Part shown: in pieces, positions 53,012 to 61,422 of the stretch
Layout of the letters: every line of letters begins with the position of its first letter
Position numbering within the stretch: the stretch's first letter is position 1
Source: Alphaproteobacteria bacterium
GTDB taxonomy: Bacteria; Pseudomonadota; Alphaproteobacteria; Rhizobiales; Xanthobacteraceae
Reading direction: 5' to 3'
Assembly: GCA_005884685.1 (NCBI GenBank)
Contig: VBAH01000072.1
Location: forward strand, 124,001-188,000
Length of the DNA: 64,000 nt
Notes under the pieces: model-generated
Told to the model about the DNA's origin: nothing
Database searches by the model: none
The model's input: only the letters and a program-made list of their open reading frames with translations
Made by a program: the position numbers and the translations under genes

Positions 53012-53131
53012 TTACTCGGCGGGATGGGCGTCAGGACGGCGGCTCGCGATGCGGTCGACGTAAGCGACCACGAGGCCGAACACGACAAAAGCGATGATGA
53101 TGCCGACTAACATGATGGGATGGTCGACCAC
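53012..53131 (-). CDS. 39-residue single-span membrane protein
   Basis: A GTG start at 53131 is preceded by GAGGGAG seven bases upstream. The peptide begins VVDHPIMLVGIIIAFVVFG, a single membrane helix that continues to VAYVD, and ends in the basic tail RIASRRPDAHPAE before TAA. The clean ribosome site, hydrophobic span and positive-inside tail argue for a real short gene. Function unknown. Confidence 0.6.
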   Translation of the reverse strand: MVDHPIMLVGIIIAFVVFGLVVAYVDRIASRRPDAHPAE

Positions 53132-53202
53132 GGTTGTGCTCCCTCGATTCACAGCCGTGATGCTATCGGTGCGGCGGCGGACCGCTTTGACCTAGGTCAA
53201 CG

Positions 53203-53493
53203 CTACGCCCCCTCCATGATGCGGATGTCGCGCTCCGCGCCGTTGCCGAGCGCATCGAGCGCCGCCTTGTAACCGGCCGAGTCGTGCGCAGCGGTCGCGG
53301 CTGCGACGCTGTCGAACTCGATCACCACGCAACGCTGGTTCAGCCCCGCCTCGTACGTTTTCGCCGGAGTGCCGCGCGCGAGAAACCTTCCGCCCGCGGC
53401 CTGGATCGCCGGCCCCGCGAGCTTGGCATAGGCCGCGAGCTTGTCGGGATCGGAGATCGAGCGGTAGGTCGCGACCCAATACGCTTTCGCCAT
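53203..53493 (-). CDS. DUF1330 family protein
   Basis: 96 residues with the ferredoxin-like alpha/beta pattern of DUF1330: KAYWVATYRSISDPDKLAAY at the N-terminus, GRFLARGTPAKTYEAGLNQR, then VIEFDSVAAATAAHDSAGYK and the final RDIRIMEGA. Such proteins are dimeric alpha-beta barrels with unknown, possibly catabolic, roles. It is located 59 bp from the aldo/keto-reductase gene on the same strand, with half of a family-B repeat between. Confidence 0.85.
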   Translation of the reverse strand: MAKAYWVATYRSISDPDKLAAYAKLAGPAIQAAGGRFLARGTPAKTYEAGLNQRCVVIEFDSVAAATAAHDSAGYKAALDALGNGAERDIRIMEGA

Positions 53494-53520
53494 GTGTTTA
53501 TTCTCCGTTGATGATCGATC

Positions 53521-53552
53521 GTAGCCCGGATGGAGCGCAGCGCAATCCGGGG
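53521..53552. repeat. Half copy of palindromic repeat family B
   Basis: GTAGCCCGGATGGAGCGCAG then CGCAATCCGGGG, ending exactly at the stop codon of the aldo/keto-reductase gene. Only the left half of the element at 1720-1806 is present. Confidence 0.85.
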
Positions 53553-54542
53553 TTAGCGCGCCTCGCCCAAAAATCCAGCCTGCAGCTGTTTGAGCCGCGC
53601 GAGCGCGGCCTCCGAGAGCGGGCCCTTCTCAACCGCCGCGATCGCCGCTTCGAGTTCCTCGATATTCGCAAGGCCGATTTCGGTCGTGGAAAGCTTCGGG
53701 TTCGCTAGGGCGAAGCGCACCGCCATCTCGGTCAGCGTATCCGCGTGGCCTTCGCGCAGCATCGGCTCGAGCCGCCGCGCGCGCGCGACATCCGCCGCAT
53801 AGCTCGCACCCGAGCCGATCGGCTCGACCGTGGCAAGCCCGAGCGGATTGCGCTCCGCGTGGCCGGAGAGCGCGCCGCCCGCGAGCACGCGGATGCCGAT
53901 GGTGCCGACGCCGTGCTGCGCGGCGAGATCGAGGATGCGGCCGTAATCCTGCGCCGGATAGGCGGCGGGTATCGGCTCGCCCGGACTCGGGTTGAGCGCG
54001 TTGTAGGGCACCTGCGCCGTGTCGAAGGCAGCCGACGCGATCAGGCGATGCAGCGCCGCGGTCTCGCCGATCGCCGTGAAGCCGATAAACCGCGTCTTGC
54101 CCTGCTCGCGTGCGCGGTCAAGCGCGGGCACCACGTCGCCCAACACTTCGTCGGCGCTCATCGCCTCGCCGTTGCGCACGCCGATCACGTTGTGCAGCTG
54201 GAACACGTCGACATGATCGCGCTTGAGTCGCCTGAGGCTCGCTTCGAGCGAGGCCGCGACCGCGTCGCCGATGGCCGGCGGGTCGGCCGGCAGCCGCACC
54301 TTGGTGGAGACGATCACGGCGGGCTTCAAGAGGCCGAGCACGCGGCCGAGGTTTTGCTCCGATGCGCCGTCGCCGTAGGAGGGCGCGGTGTCGAAATGAT
54401 TGATGCCGGCTTCGAGCGCCCGCGCGACCGCGCGCTCCTGCGCCTCCGGGCGCCCTCGCGTCATCAAGCCGCCGACCGCGCCGCAGCCGAAGGTGAGCAC
54501 CGAAACGTCAAGCGCGGTGCGGCCGAGTTTTCGTGTCTGCAT
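53553..54542 (-). CDS. Aldo/keto reductase family oxidoreductase
   Basis: 329 residues starting MQTRKLGRTALDVSVLTFGC. The catalytic tetrad is visible: Asp in GINHFDTAPSYGDG, Tyr in the same motif (SYG), Lys in VIVSTKVRL and His in VDVFQLHNVIG. The C-terminal FALANPKLSTTEIGLANIEE matches the NADPH-binding region of the family. It probably reduces aldehydes or ketones in the cytoplasm. The stop codon abuts a half palindromic repeat. Confidence 0.9.
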   Translation of the reverse strand: MQTRKLGRTALDVSVLTFGCGAVGGLMTRGRPEAQERAVARALEAGINHFDTAPSYGDGASEQNLGRVLGLLKPAVIVSTKVRLPADPPAIGDAVAASLEASLRRLKRDHVDVFQLHNVIGVRNGEAMSADEVLGDVVPALDRAREQGKTRFIGFTAIGETAALHRLIASAAFDTAQVPYNALNPSPGEPIPAAYPAQDYGRILDLAAQHGVGTIGIRVLAGGALSGHAERNPLGLATVEPIGSGASYAADVARARRLEPMLREGHADTLTEMAVRFALANPKLSTTEIGLANIEELEAAIAAVEKGPLSEAALARLKQLQAGFLGEAR

Positions 54543-54582
54543 GCATCCTCACTAGCGCGAAAGAAGGCGCGCGTCATTCCCT

Positions 54583-54637
54583 CCGCTCGTCCCGGCGAAA
54601 GCGGGCCAAGGGAAAGAAGGAACCGGATGCCCGCTGG
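54583..54637. repeat. Degenerate copy of palindromic repeat family A
   Basis: CCGCTCGTCCCGGCGAAAGC resembles the left hairpin of family A, and ATGCCCGCTGG is a remnant of the right one; the closing GAGCGG is missing. It lies between the aldo/keto-reductase gene and a small hypothetical gene. Confidence 0.6.
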
Positions 54638-54720
54638 AGTCGAAGGCCTGACCCGGGTACGGGAACGAGGGCGAGGAACTTGGCCCCATCACCCGGCGTT
54701 GCCGTTCATGGAGGCGCACC

Positions 54721-54906
54721 ATGCCGATCGATCCGCTTACCAAAGGCAAGATCCGCGGCGGCCGCGACGACGGCCGGCCGACCGAGGACGACATCGCGCG
54801 TGCGCGCGACGGCGAGCAGGGCATGCCCGGCGTCGCGAAGCCGCAGCTCAAGGACGACGACAGACTGCAGAACCCGAAACCGATCGATCCGGGGCACGTG
54901 GCGTAG
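54721..54906 (+). CDS. Small hydrophilic protein of unknown function
   Basis: 61 residues, with GGAGG about six bases before the ATG. The sequence (MPIDPLTKGKIRGGRDDGRP and so on, ending NPKPIDPGHVA) is rich in Asp, Arg, Lys, Gly and Pro and looks disordered. Peptides of this kind are seen in rhizobial genomes; the family is not recognised. Confidence 0.65.
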   Translation: MPIDPLTKGKIRGGRDDGRPTEDDIARARDGEQGMPGVAKPQLKDDDRLQNPKPIDPGHVA

Positions 54907-54949
54907 GCCCCCTGCCCCCGCTGCGCGCGGCGAGCAAGCCTCGCCCGCC

Positions 54950-55195
54950 CTACTCTCCGAGCTGCATGATCGCCGACCCCATCATCGCGCTCGCGAACGT
55001 CACGACAAACCCGCCGCTCAGCAGCGTCAGCGCCACGGCGGGCGAGTGATCGCTGAAAATCAGCGCGCGCAGTTGCGCATCGAGCGCGAGCAGCCCGCCG
55101 ACCGCGAGCATCGCGACCGCGATTCCGGCGGCGCAATTCACACCCAGCAGGCGCAGCAGGGGCATGGCAGGCCCAACATGACGCGCAATGGGCAT
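54950..55195 (-). CDS. Small membrane protein of unknown function
   Basis: 81 residues from MPIARHVGPAMPLLRLLGVN, with GGAGGGGAG about five bases upstream, which decides this start within a longer open frame. Two hydrophobic spans are visible: NCAAGIAVAMLAVGGLLALD and ALTLLSGGFVVTFASAMMGS. Family not recognised. Confidence 0.65.
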   Translation of the reverse strand: MPIARHVGPAMPLLRLLGVNCAAGIAVAMLAVGGLLALDAQLRALIFSDHSPAVALTLLSGGFVVTFASAMMGSAIMQLGE

Positions 55196-55326
55196 CGGGC
55201 TCCCCTCCGGTGCGGACAATGCGCGAGCAGACGATTTGTTCGCACCAGCCGATCGGCCCGCGGTTCCGTTCCGAACAGGATCGGCATCAGCGCGTTCTCC
55301 TCCGAACAGAGCCTGCGGAGGAACTG

Positions 55327-55566
55327 ATGACCTATCACGACGAACAACGACGGACACTCGCGCCACGGGTCGATCGCGACCCACCGCTGCGATCCGGCAT
55401 AGAATGGGGCCTGCCGCTCGGCATCGCCGGCGCGGCGCTCGTGCTCGGGCTGGTCTTCTACAACGTTAGCCACGTGCCGACGCAGACCGCGGGCACCGGT
55501 GGCACCGTGCACAGCACGCCTGCGCCGAATACCGGCCAGGCGCCGCCGCCGGCGAAGACGCAGTAG
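55327..55566 (+). CDS. Small single-span membrane protein with Pro/Thr-rich tail
   Basis: 79 residues from MTYHDEQRRTLAPR, with GGAGGAA just upstream. One membrane span (LPLGIAGAALVLGLVFYNV) separates a charged cytoplasmic N-terminus from a periplasmic Thr/Pro/Gly-rich tail (TQTAGTGGTVHSTPAPNTGQ). Similar proteins are widespread in Bradyrhizobium relatives, with no known function. A family-B repeat follows. Confidence 0.7.
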   Translation: MTYHDEQRRTLAPRVDRDPPLRSGIEWGLPLGIAGAALVLGLVFYNVSHVPTQTAGTGGTVHSTPAPNTGQAPPPAKTQ

Positions 55567-55584
55567 CCTCGTAGGAGTAGCTTC

Positions 55585-55674
55585 GTAGCCCGGATCAAAG
55601 CGAAGCGTGATCGGGGAAGGTCGCGCCGCTTGCGCGGCTCGTCCCGGATTTCGCCGGCGCTAAATCCGGGCTAC
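55585..55674. repeat. Intergenic palindromic repeat, family B
   Basis: GTAGCCCGGATCAAAGCGAA and the closing AAATCCGGGCTAC form the outer arms; CGGATTTCGCCGG/GGCGC and GCGCCGCTTGCGCGGC form inner hairpins. It lies between the small membrane protein gene and the HerA-like gene. Confidence 0.8.
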
Positions 55675-55878
55675 GCGCGTCAAGGTAAATCGTTCCTTGC
55701 ACCGGAACCCGCCCGCACGTTGCGGTTCCTTAACCACCCGCCCACGTCGCGACCGCGCGCAACGTGCAAAACGCCACTTTTTGGAAACTCCGCCCCACCC
55801 GGTTAACCGGATGGTTGCGCGCGTCTGGTTACCTCTGCGCCGCCAACAGCCGCAAAAGCGGCGTCCCGGGAGTTGAAC

Positions 55879-57738
55879 GTGGACAGCGAAGCGGACACCT
55901 TGCGGCCCGTGGATGCGTTCGGGCGCGTCCTCTCGGTCACCGGCGCGCAGGCGCAGGTGCGTTTTCCCGTCGGGGGCGTGGACGACATCCGCGCGACCGT
56001 CGGCAAATTCCTCGGCATCCGCGCGGAAGGCGCACTCGTCATCGGCGTGATCACCAAGATCGCGGTCGAGCCGAAAGGCGGCCATGGGCTGGCGCGCGAG
56101 GAATTCGCCGTCGGTGCGCTCGACATGCTCGGCGAGATCAAAGGCAACGACACCGGCAAGCCGTTCTTCCAGCGCGGCGTCACCGAATATCCGATGATTG
56201 GCGACGCGGTCAGCGCCATCACGCAGCGCGAGCTGAAGCTGATCTTCGACCTCTCCGGCCCGGGCACGATCGACATCGGCGCACTGCAGCAGGACCCATC
56301 GATCCACGCCTACATCAACGTCGACGACATGGTGCGCAAGCACTTCGCGGTGTTCGGCACCACCGGCGTCGGCAAGTCGAGCGGCATCGCGGTGCTGTTG
56401 CGCCAAATCCTCGAGGCGCGGCCGGACCTGCGCGTGTTCCTGATCGACCCGCACAACGAATACAATCAATGCTTCGACGACCGCGCGCAGACGATGTCGC
56501 CGAAGAACCTCAAGCTGCCGTTCTGGCTGTTCAACTTCGAGGAAATCGTCGACGTGTTCTTCCGCGGCCGGCCGGGCGTGGAGGATGAGGTCGAGATCCT
56601 CTCCGAGGTGATCCCAATCGCCAAGGTGATGTTCCAGCCGAACGCCGGCCCGGGCACGAGCGCGCGGCGTCTCGTGCGCAACGATCCGAAATCCTCCGGC
56701 GTGACCGTCGATACGCCGGTGCCGTACCGGCTTGAGGACCTGATCCGTCTGATCGACGAGCGCATGGGCAAGCTCGAGAATCGCGCGATGTGGGCGAAGT
56801 ATCATCGCCTGATCACGCGCATCGAGACCGCGCGCAACGATCCGCGCTACGGCTTCATGTTCGACAACGCGAACGTCGGCGGCGACACCATGGTGGAAAC
56901 GCTCGCCACGCTGTTCCGGCTGCCGCCGAACGGCATGCCGATGACGATCATGCAGCTCGCCGGCTTCCCGGCCGAGGTAGTCGACGCGGTCGTTTCCGTG
57001 CTGCTGCGCATGGCCTTCGAATTCGGGCTGTGGAGCGACGGCGCGTTTCCGCTGCTCTGCGTCTGCGAAGAGGCGCACCGCTACGCGCCGTCCGATCGCA
57101 CCATCGGTTTCGGCCCGACACGAAAAGCTGTGTCGCGCATCGCCAAGGAAGGCCGCAAGTACGGTGTTTTCCTCGGGCTGATCACGCAGCGCCCGGCGGA
57201 GCTCGACGCCACCATCATCTCGCAATGCTCGACACTGTTTGCCATGCGCATGGCGAACGACCGCGACCAGGCGATCGTGCGCTCGGCGGTGTCCGATGCG
57301 GCGGGCTCGCTGATCGGCTTCGTGCCGTCGCTCGGCACGCGCGAAGTGTTCGCCTTCGGCGAGGGTGTGGCGTTGCCGACGCGGCTGCGCTTCAAGGAGC
57401 TCGCGCCGCAGCACATCCCGCACAGTCACGCGATCACGCGCACCAGCATGGATTCGGCCCGCAATGTCGACGTCGGCTTCCTTTTGGCGGTGGTCGAGCG
57501 CTGGCGCGGCGCCACCATGAGCAATCAGGCGCGCACGCGCCCGATGAATGGCGGCGACACGGACGATCTCGCCGAGCTCGATATGATGGCGGGCAGCGAA
57601 TTCTCGCGGCTGCGGCCGGACGCGCCGTTGCTGGCGCCGGTTGCGCCCGGACCGTCTCCTTCGATCCGCAAGAGCGCGACCAACCCGGAGACGTTCTTCT
57701 TTCCGGTCGACGACGGCAAGCCGCGGCTACGGCGCTGA
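55879..57738 (+). CDS. HerA-like ATPase with HAS-barrel (DUF87 family)
   Basis: 619 residues from GTG 55879, chosen because GGGAG lies about six bases upstream; a TTG two codons earlier is possible. The N-terminal HAS-barrel is about residues 8-80 (FGRVLSVTGAQAQVRFPVGG). The RecA-like core has Walker A FGTTGVGKSSGIAV (about 168) and Walker B LLCVCEEAHRYAP (about 400), then LITQRPAELDATIISQC. HerA ATPases translocate DNA as hexamers, often with NurA in repair or defence; no nuclease gene is adjacent, so its role is unassigned. The C-terminal 80 residues are Pro/Ser-rich. Confidence 0.88.
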   Translation: MDSEADTLRPVDAFGRVLSVTGAQAQVRFPVGGVDDIRATVGKFLGIRAEGALVIGVITKIAVEPKGGHGLAREEFAVGALDMLGEIKGNDTGKPFFQRGVTEYPMIGDAVSAITQRELKLIFDLSGPGTIDIGALQQDPSIHAYINVDDMVRKHFAVFGTTGVGKSSGIAVLLRQILEARPDLRVFLIDPHNEYNQCFDDRAQTMSPKNLKLPFWLFNFEEIVDVFFRGRPGVEDEVEILSEVIPIAKVMFQPNAGPGTSARRLVRNDPKSSGVTVDTPVPYRLEDLIRLIDERMGKLENRAMWAKYHRLITRIETARNDPRYGFMFDNANVGGDTMVETLATLFRLPPNGMPMTIMQLAGFPAEVVDAVVSVLLRMAFEFGLWSDGAFPLLCVCEEAHRYAPSDRTIGFGPTRKAVSRIAKEGRKYGVFLGLITQRPAELDATIISQCSTLFAMRMANDRDQAIVRSAVSDAAGSLIGFVPSLGTREVFAFGEGVALPTRLRFKELAPQHIPHSHAITRTSMDSARNVDVGFLLAVVERWRGATMSNQARTRPMNGGDTDDLAELDMMAGSEFSRLRPDAPLLAPVAPGPSPSIRKSATNPETFFFPVDDGKPRLRR

Positions 57739-57744
57739 CATCAC

Positions 57745-57883
<139 letters not shown>

Positions 57884-57886
57884 ACA

Positions 57887-58996
57887 TCAAACCACCACCG
57901 TCAGCCGCTTCGCCGCGCGCGTGATGCCGGTGTAGAGCCAGCGCTCGCGGCTGTCGGGAAACGCGAAGGACTCGTCGAACAGCACCACGTCATCCCATTG
58001 CGAGCCCTGCGCCTTGTGCACGGTCAGCACGTAGCCATAGTCGAACTCGTCGTATTTCTTGCGGCTCTGCCAATCGATGGTTTCGATCTTGCCGCTGAAA
58101 CACTCCGGCCGCACCGAAACCCTCACGCCCTTGCCGGCAAAGCCTTCGTCCGGCGTGAGCCGCAGCCGCAAGATCTGCCGCCGCGTGGTCGGCCGCTGTG
58201 CGACATTCCACAGGCCGCCGTTGAACAGCCCCTTGCGGCGGTTGTTGCGCAGGCAGACGAGCTTGTCGCCCGCAAGCGGCAGCGGATCGTCCAGCCCGCG
58301 GCGCTCACGCATGCGCTGGTTATAGGCGCGCCGCGTGTTGTTGCGCCCCACCAGAATCTGATCTGTCTCGAGCGCGCGCTGCGGGTCGAAGGCATCCTTC
58401 GTAACCACGCTGGTCAGCCCATAGTCGCCAGGGACGAGCCGTTGGCCTGCGCGCACCTGCATCGAGAGCCGCACGATCGGGTCGTCCTGCGCCTGGCGAT
58501 GCACCTCGGTCAGCATCGCGTCCGGCTCGGCATCGGTGAAGAAGCCGCCGCCCGCGATCGGCGGCAGCTGCGCGGGATCGCCGAGGACAAGCACCGGAAC
58601 GCCGAACGACATCAGGTCGCGCCCGAGCTCCGCGTCGACCATCGAGCACTCGTCGATCACGATCAGCGCGGCCTTCGAGGCGGGGCTATCGTCCCACAAT
58701 TCGAAGTTCGGCGTCTCCTCGCCGCTCTCGCGCGCCCGGTAGATCAGGCTGTGGATCGTGGATGCGCCGGCACAGCCCTTGGCGCGCATCACCAGCGCGG
58801 CCTTGCCGGTGAACGCTGCGAACTTCACCTCGCCGTCGATGTGCGCCGCGAGATGGCGCGCGAGCGTGGTCTTGCCGGTGCCGGCATAGCCGAAAAGGCG
58901 GAACAGCAAGGGCGTGCCGCTCGTCCCCGGCCCGTCCTTGAGCCAGCCGGCGACCGCCTTGAGGGCCGCGTCCTGATGGGGCGTGAATTCGGGCAT
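57887..58996 (-). CDS. RecD-like/UvrD-like superfamily 1 DNA helicase
   Basis: 369 residues from MPEFTPHQDAALKAVAGWLK. Helicase motifs follow in order: Q motif (TPHQ), Walker A FGYAGTGKTTLA, AFTGKAALVMR (Ia), LIVIDECSMVDAEL (II), VLVLGDPAQLPPI (III), VLTVHKAQGSQWDDVVLF (V) and LYTGITRAAKRL (VI). The compact size and DECSM motif place it with single-domain RecD2/Pif1-like helicases. It unwinds DNA from ATP hydrolysis; the biological process is not evident. It converges on the HerA-like gene, with a microsatellite-bearing repeat between them. Confidence 0.9.
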   Translation of the reverse strand: MPEFTPHQDAALKAVAGWLKDGPGTSGTPLLFRLFGYAGTGKTTLARHLAAHIDGEVKFAAFTGKAALVMRAKGCAGASTIHSLIYRARESGEETPNFELWDDSPASKAALIVIDECSMVDAELGRDLMSFGVPVLVLGDPAQLPPIAGGGFFTDAEPDAMLTEVHRQAQDDPIVRLSMQVRAGQRLVPGDYGLTSVVTKDAFDPQRALETDQILVGRNNTRRAYNQRMRERRGLDDPLPLAGDKLVCLRNNRRKGLFNGGLWNVAQRPTTRRQILRLRLTPDEGFAGKGVRVSVRPECFSGKIETIDWQSRKKYDEFDYGYVLTVHKAQGSQWDDVVLFDESFAFPDSRERWLYTGITRAAKRLTVVV

Positions 58997-59090
58997 GAAA
59001 TCCGGAATGGAGGTGCGGCGCAGCGCTTGTAGCCACGCGGCGCATTTTGAAGCAAGCTTGACCCGTGACAAAGCCATCAAGGGTGGAAAC

Positions 59091-60233
59091 GTGATCAACA
59101 AGTTTCACGTGCTCTACGTCGGGCAGATCGAGCTCGACAACATCGGGCTTTCCGGCACGCCGGCGAACGAGCGGCGCTATTCCGACGAGCGGCTGCGCGA
59201 GGCTTACTTCACGGCGCGCGAGGTGGCGCAGACCATGGACGCGCTCGGCTTCGACGTGCTGTGGACGGCCGAGCACCATTTCCAGCGCGAGGGCTATGAG
59301 GTTTTCCCCAACCTGATTCAGCTCGGCCTGTGGCTCGCGACGCAGACCAAGCGGCTGAAGTTCGGCTGCGGCTTCAACGTGCTGCCGATGTGGCACCCGA
59401 TCCGCCTCGCGGAGGATTATGCCATGGCCGACACGGTCACCGACGGCCGCATCGTGATGGGGGTCGGGCGCGGCTATCACACGCGCGAGGTCGAGAGCTT
59501 CGGCGCGCCGCTGCTCGACGCCAACAAGAATCGCGAGCTGTTCGAGGAGGGGCTGGAGCTCCTGCTCAAGTGCTTCAACGAGCCGCAATTCCATCACAAG
59601 GGCAAGTTCTACGAGGCGCCCCCGCCGGTCGATTATCGCGGCTATACCGTGCGGGACATCACGCTGGTGCCGCGACCGAAGCACCTGCCGGTGGAAATCT
59701 GGATGCCGATCGCGAGCGGCAAGACCATCGAGATGATGGCGAAGAACGGCCTCAAGGCGATGGTGACGCTCAATGGCGAGAAAATCCTCGACGACGTGAT
59801 CCGCGCCTATCACGAGGCCTGCCACAAGCACGGCCGGCCGAAGAAGCTCGGCGAGGACGTGATCTGGGGCGCGGGCGTGTATCTTGGCGAGACCGAGGCC
59901 GAGGCGATCGCCAAGGTCGAGCCGGCGCATGACGAGCGCTACAAGTGGTTCGCGCCGTTCGGCTTCGTGCGCTATGCCGACGAGCAAGGCCGCACCTGGG
60001 GCTCGCCCGGAGCGCCGGCGAAAATCCCGACGCTCGCCGAAGGCGTGAAACAGAAGGCCTGGTTCTGTGGCCCGCCGAAGCAGGTGATCGAGGGCATCAA
60101 GTCGATCGAGGCGAAGTATCCCGGGCTCGAGCACTTCATGATCCATTGGGCGGAAGGAATCGGCCCGAAGGAATTCCAGGAGCAGCTCAGGTGGTTTGCC
60201 AAGGATGTGATGCCGGCGCTCAGGAACAGATGA
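59091..60233 (+). CDS. LLM-class flavin-dependent oxidoreductase
   Basis: 380 residues from a GTG at 59091, with AAGGGTGGA upstream. Bacterial luciferase-like features are LGFDVLWTAEHHFQREGYE near residue 60, KFGCGFNVLPMWHPIRLAED, and VTDGRIVMGVGRGYHTREVE. WTAEHHF and GVGRGYH are diagnostic of F420/FMN-dependent monooxygenases in this family. It is the first gene of a three-gene operon with a serine hydrolase and a Baeyer-Villiger-type monooxygenase, suggesting oxidative degradation of a ketone or ester. Confidence 0.88.
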   Translation: MINKFHVLYVGQIELDNIGLSGTPANERRYSDERLREAYFTAREVAQTMDALGFDVLWTAEHHFQREGYEVFPNLIQLGLWLATQTKRLKFGCGFNVLPMWHPIRLAEDYAMADTVTDGRIVMGVGRGYHTREVESFGAPLLDANKNRELFEEGLELLLKCFNEPQFHHKGKFYEAPPPVDYRGYTVRDITLVPRPKHLPVEIWMPIASGKTIEMMAKNGLKAMVTLNGEKILDDVIRAYHEACHKHGRPKKLGEDVIWGAGVYLGETEAEAIAKVEPAHDERYKWFAPFGFVRYADEQGRTWGSPGAPAKIPTLAEGVKQKAWFCGPPKQVIEGIKSIEAKYPGLEHFMIHWAEGIGPKEFQEQLRWFAKDVMPALRNR

Positions 60234-60234
60234 G

Positions 60235-61422
60235 ATGAGCACCGTCGCCGTCGAGGACATGACATCCGCAATCGACTCGGCGATCGACCGCGCGCTTGCC
60301 GAGGCGCGTATCGTCGGCGCGGTGGTGCTGGTCGCGCAGGATGGAGAGATTGTTTACCGTTGTGCGGCCGGCCTTGCCGACCGCGAGCGCGGCACGCCGA
60401 TGCGCGAACACGCCGTATTCCGCCTCGCCTCGCTCACCAAGCCCATCGTTACGGCGGCAGCACTGCGCATGGTCGAGCTCGGCACGATCGCGCTCGCCGA
60501 CCCGGTGACGCGTTATCTGCCGGAGTTTCGGCCGGCACTGCCCGACGGAACGGCGCCGACGATCACGCTGCGCCATCTGTTGACGCACACGGCCGGGCTC
60601 TCCTACGGCTTCATGCAGCCGCCGGACGGCTCGTACCATCGCGCGGGCGTGTCCGATGGCGCCGGCGAGCCTGGCGTCTCCATGGACGAAAACCTGGCGC
60701 GCATCGCGCGCGCCGGCCTCGCCTACCCACCGGGCGAACGCTGGGGCTATTCGGTCGCAATCGATGTGCTCGGCGCGGTGATGCAGGTGGTCGAAGGCGC
60801 GGACCTCGATGCGGTCGTGCGCAAATACGTGACCGCGCCGCTCGGGCTCGACTCGATGGGCTTCGACCTAAAACCTGAGCAGCGCGACCTGTTGGTCACG
60901 CCGTATGCCGACGGCAAGCCTGCGCCGGTGCCCATTCCGGACAGCGGCATGCGGGTGCGCTTCCCCGAGGGCGTGCCGGTCTATGCCGGGCTCGCCGGCA
61001 TCAACCTCGCCCCCGCGCGCGTGTTCGACAAGACCTCGTTCCGCTCCGGCGGCGGCGGCATGGTGGGGAACGCGCCCGACATGCTCACCTTCATCGAGGC
61101 GATCCGCAGCGGCGGCGGCCCGATCGTTTCGGGCGAAACAGCAAACGCGATAATGAGCGTGCAGACCGGCGACTTCCTGATCGTGAACCGCGGACCGGGC
61201 TGGGCATTCGGCTATGGCGGCTCGATCCTCACCGATCCAAAAGCAGCGCTGACCCCGCAGTCACCCGGCACGTTCGGCTGGGGCGGCGTATGGGGACACT
61301 CGTGGTTCACCGATCGGGCCAGGCGCTTGAGCGTCGTCTCGCTCACCAACACGGCACTCGAAGGCATGATGGGCCGCTACATCCGCGATGTGCGCGACGC
61401 GATTTATGCAGACCTTGGCTGA
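60235..61422 (+). CDS. Serine hydrolase of the class C beta-lactamase family
   Basis: 395 residues beginning one base after the previous stop (TGAGATGAG). The SxxK motif is RLASLTKPIV (Ser66, Lys69), with LRHLLTHTAGLSYGF and the YxN-position motif WGYSVAID; the last motif GWGGVWGHSWF corresponds to the KTG-type region. No signal peptide is visible, so it acts in the cytoplasm, as esterases of this family do. An ester cleavage step beside the Baeyer-Villiger enzyme would convert its ester or lactone product. Confidence 0.88.
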   Translation: MSTVAVEDMTSAIDSAIDRALAEARIVGAVVLVAQDGEIVYRCAAGLADRERGTPMREHAVFRLASLTKPIVTAAALRMVELGTIALADPVTRYLPEFRPALPDGTAPTITLRHLLTHTAGLSYGFMQPPDGSYHRAGVSDGAGEPGVSMDENLARIARAGLAYPPGERWGYSVAIDVLGAVMQVVEGADLDAVVRKYVTAPLGLDSMGFDLKPEQRDLLVTPYADGKPAPVPIPDSGMRVRFPEGVPVYAGLAGINLAPARVFDKTSFRSGGGGMVGNAPDMLTFIEAIRSGGGPIVSGETANAIMSVQTGDFLIVNRGPGWAFGYGGSILTDPKAALTPQSPGTFGWGGVWGHSWFTDRARRLSVVSLTNTALEGMMGRYIRDVRDAIYADLG

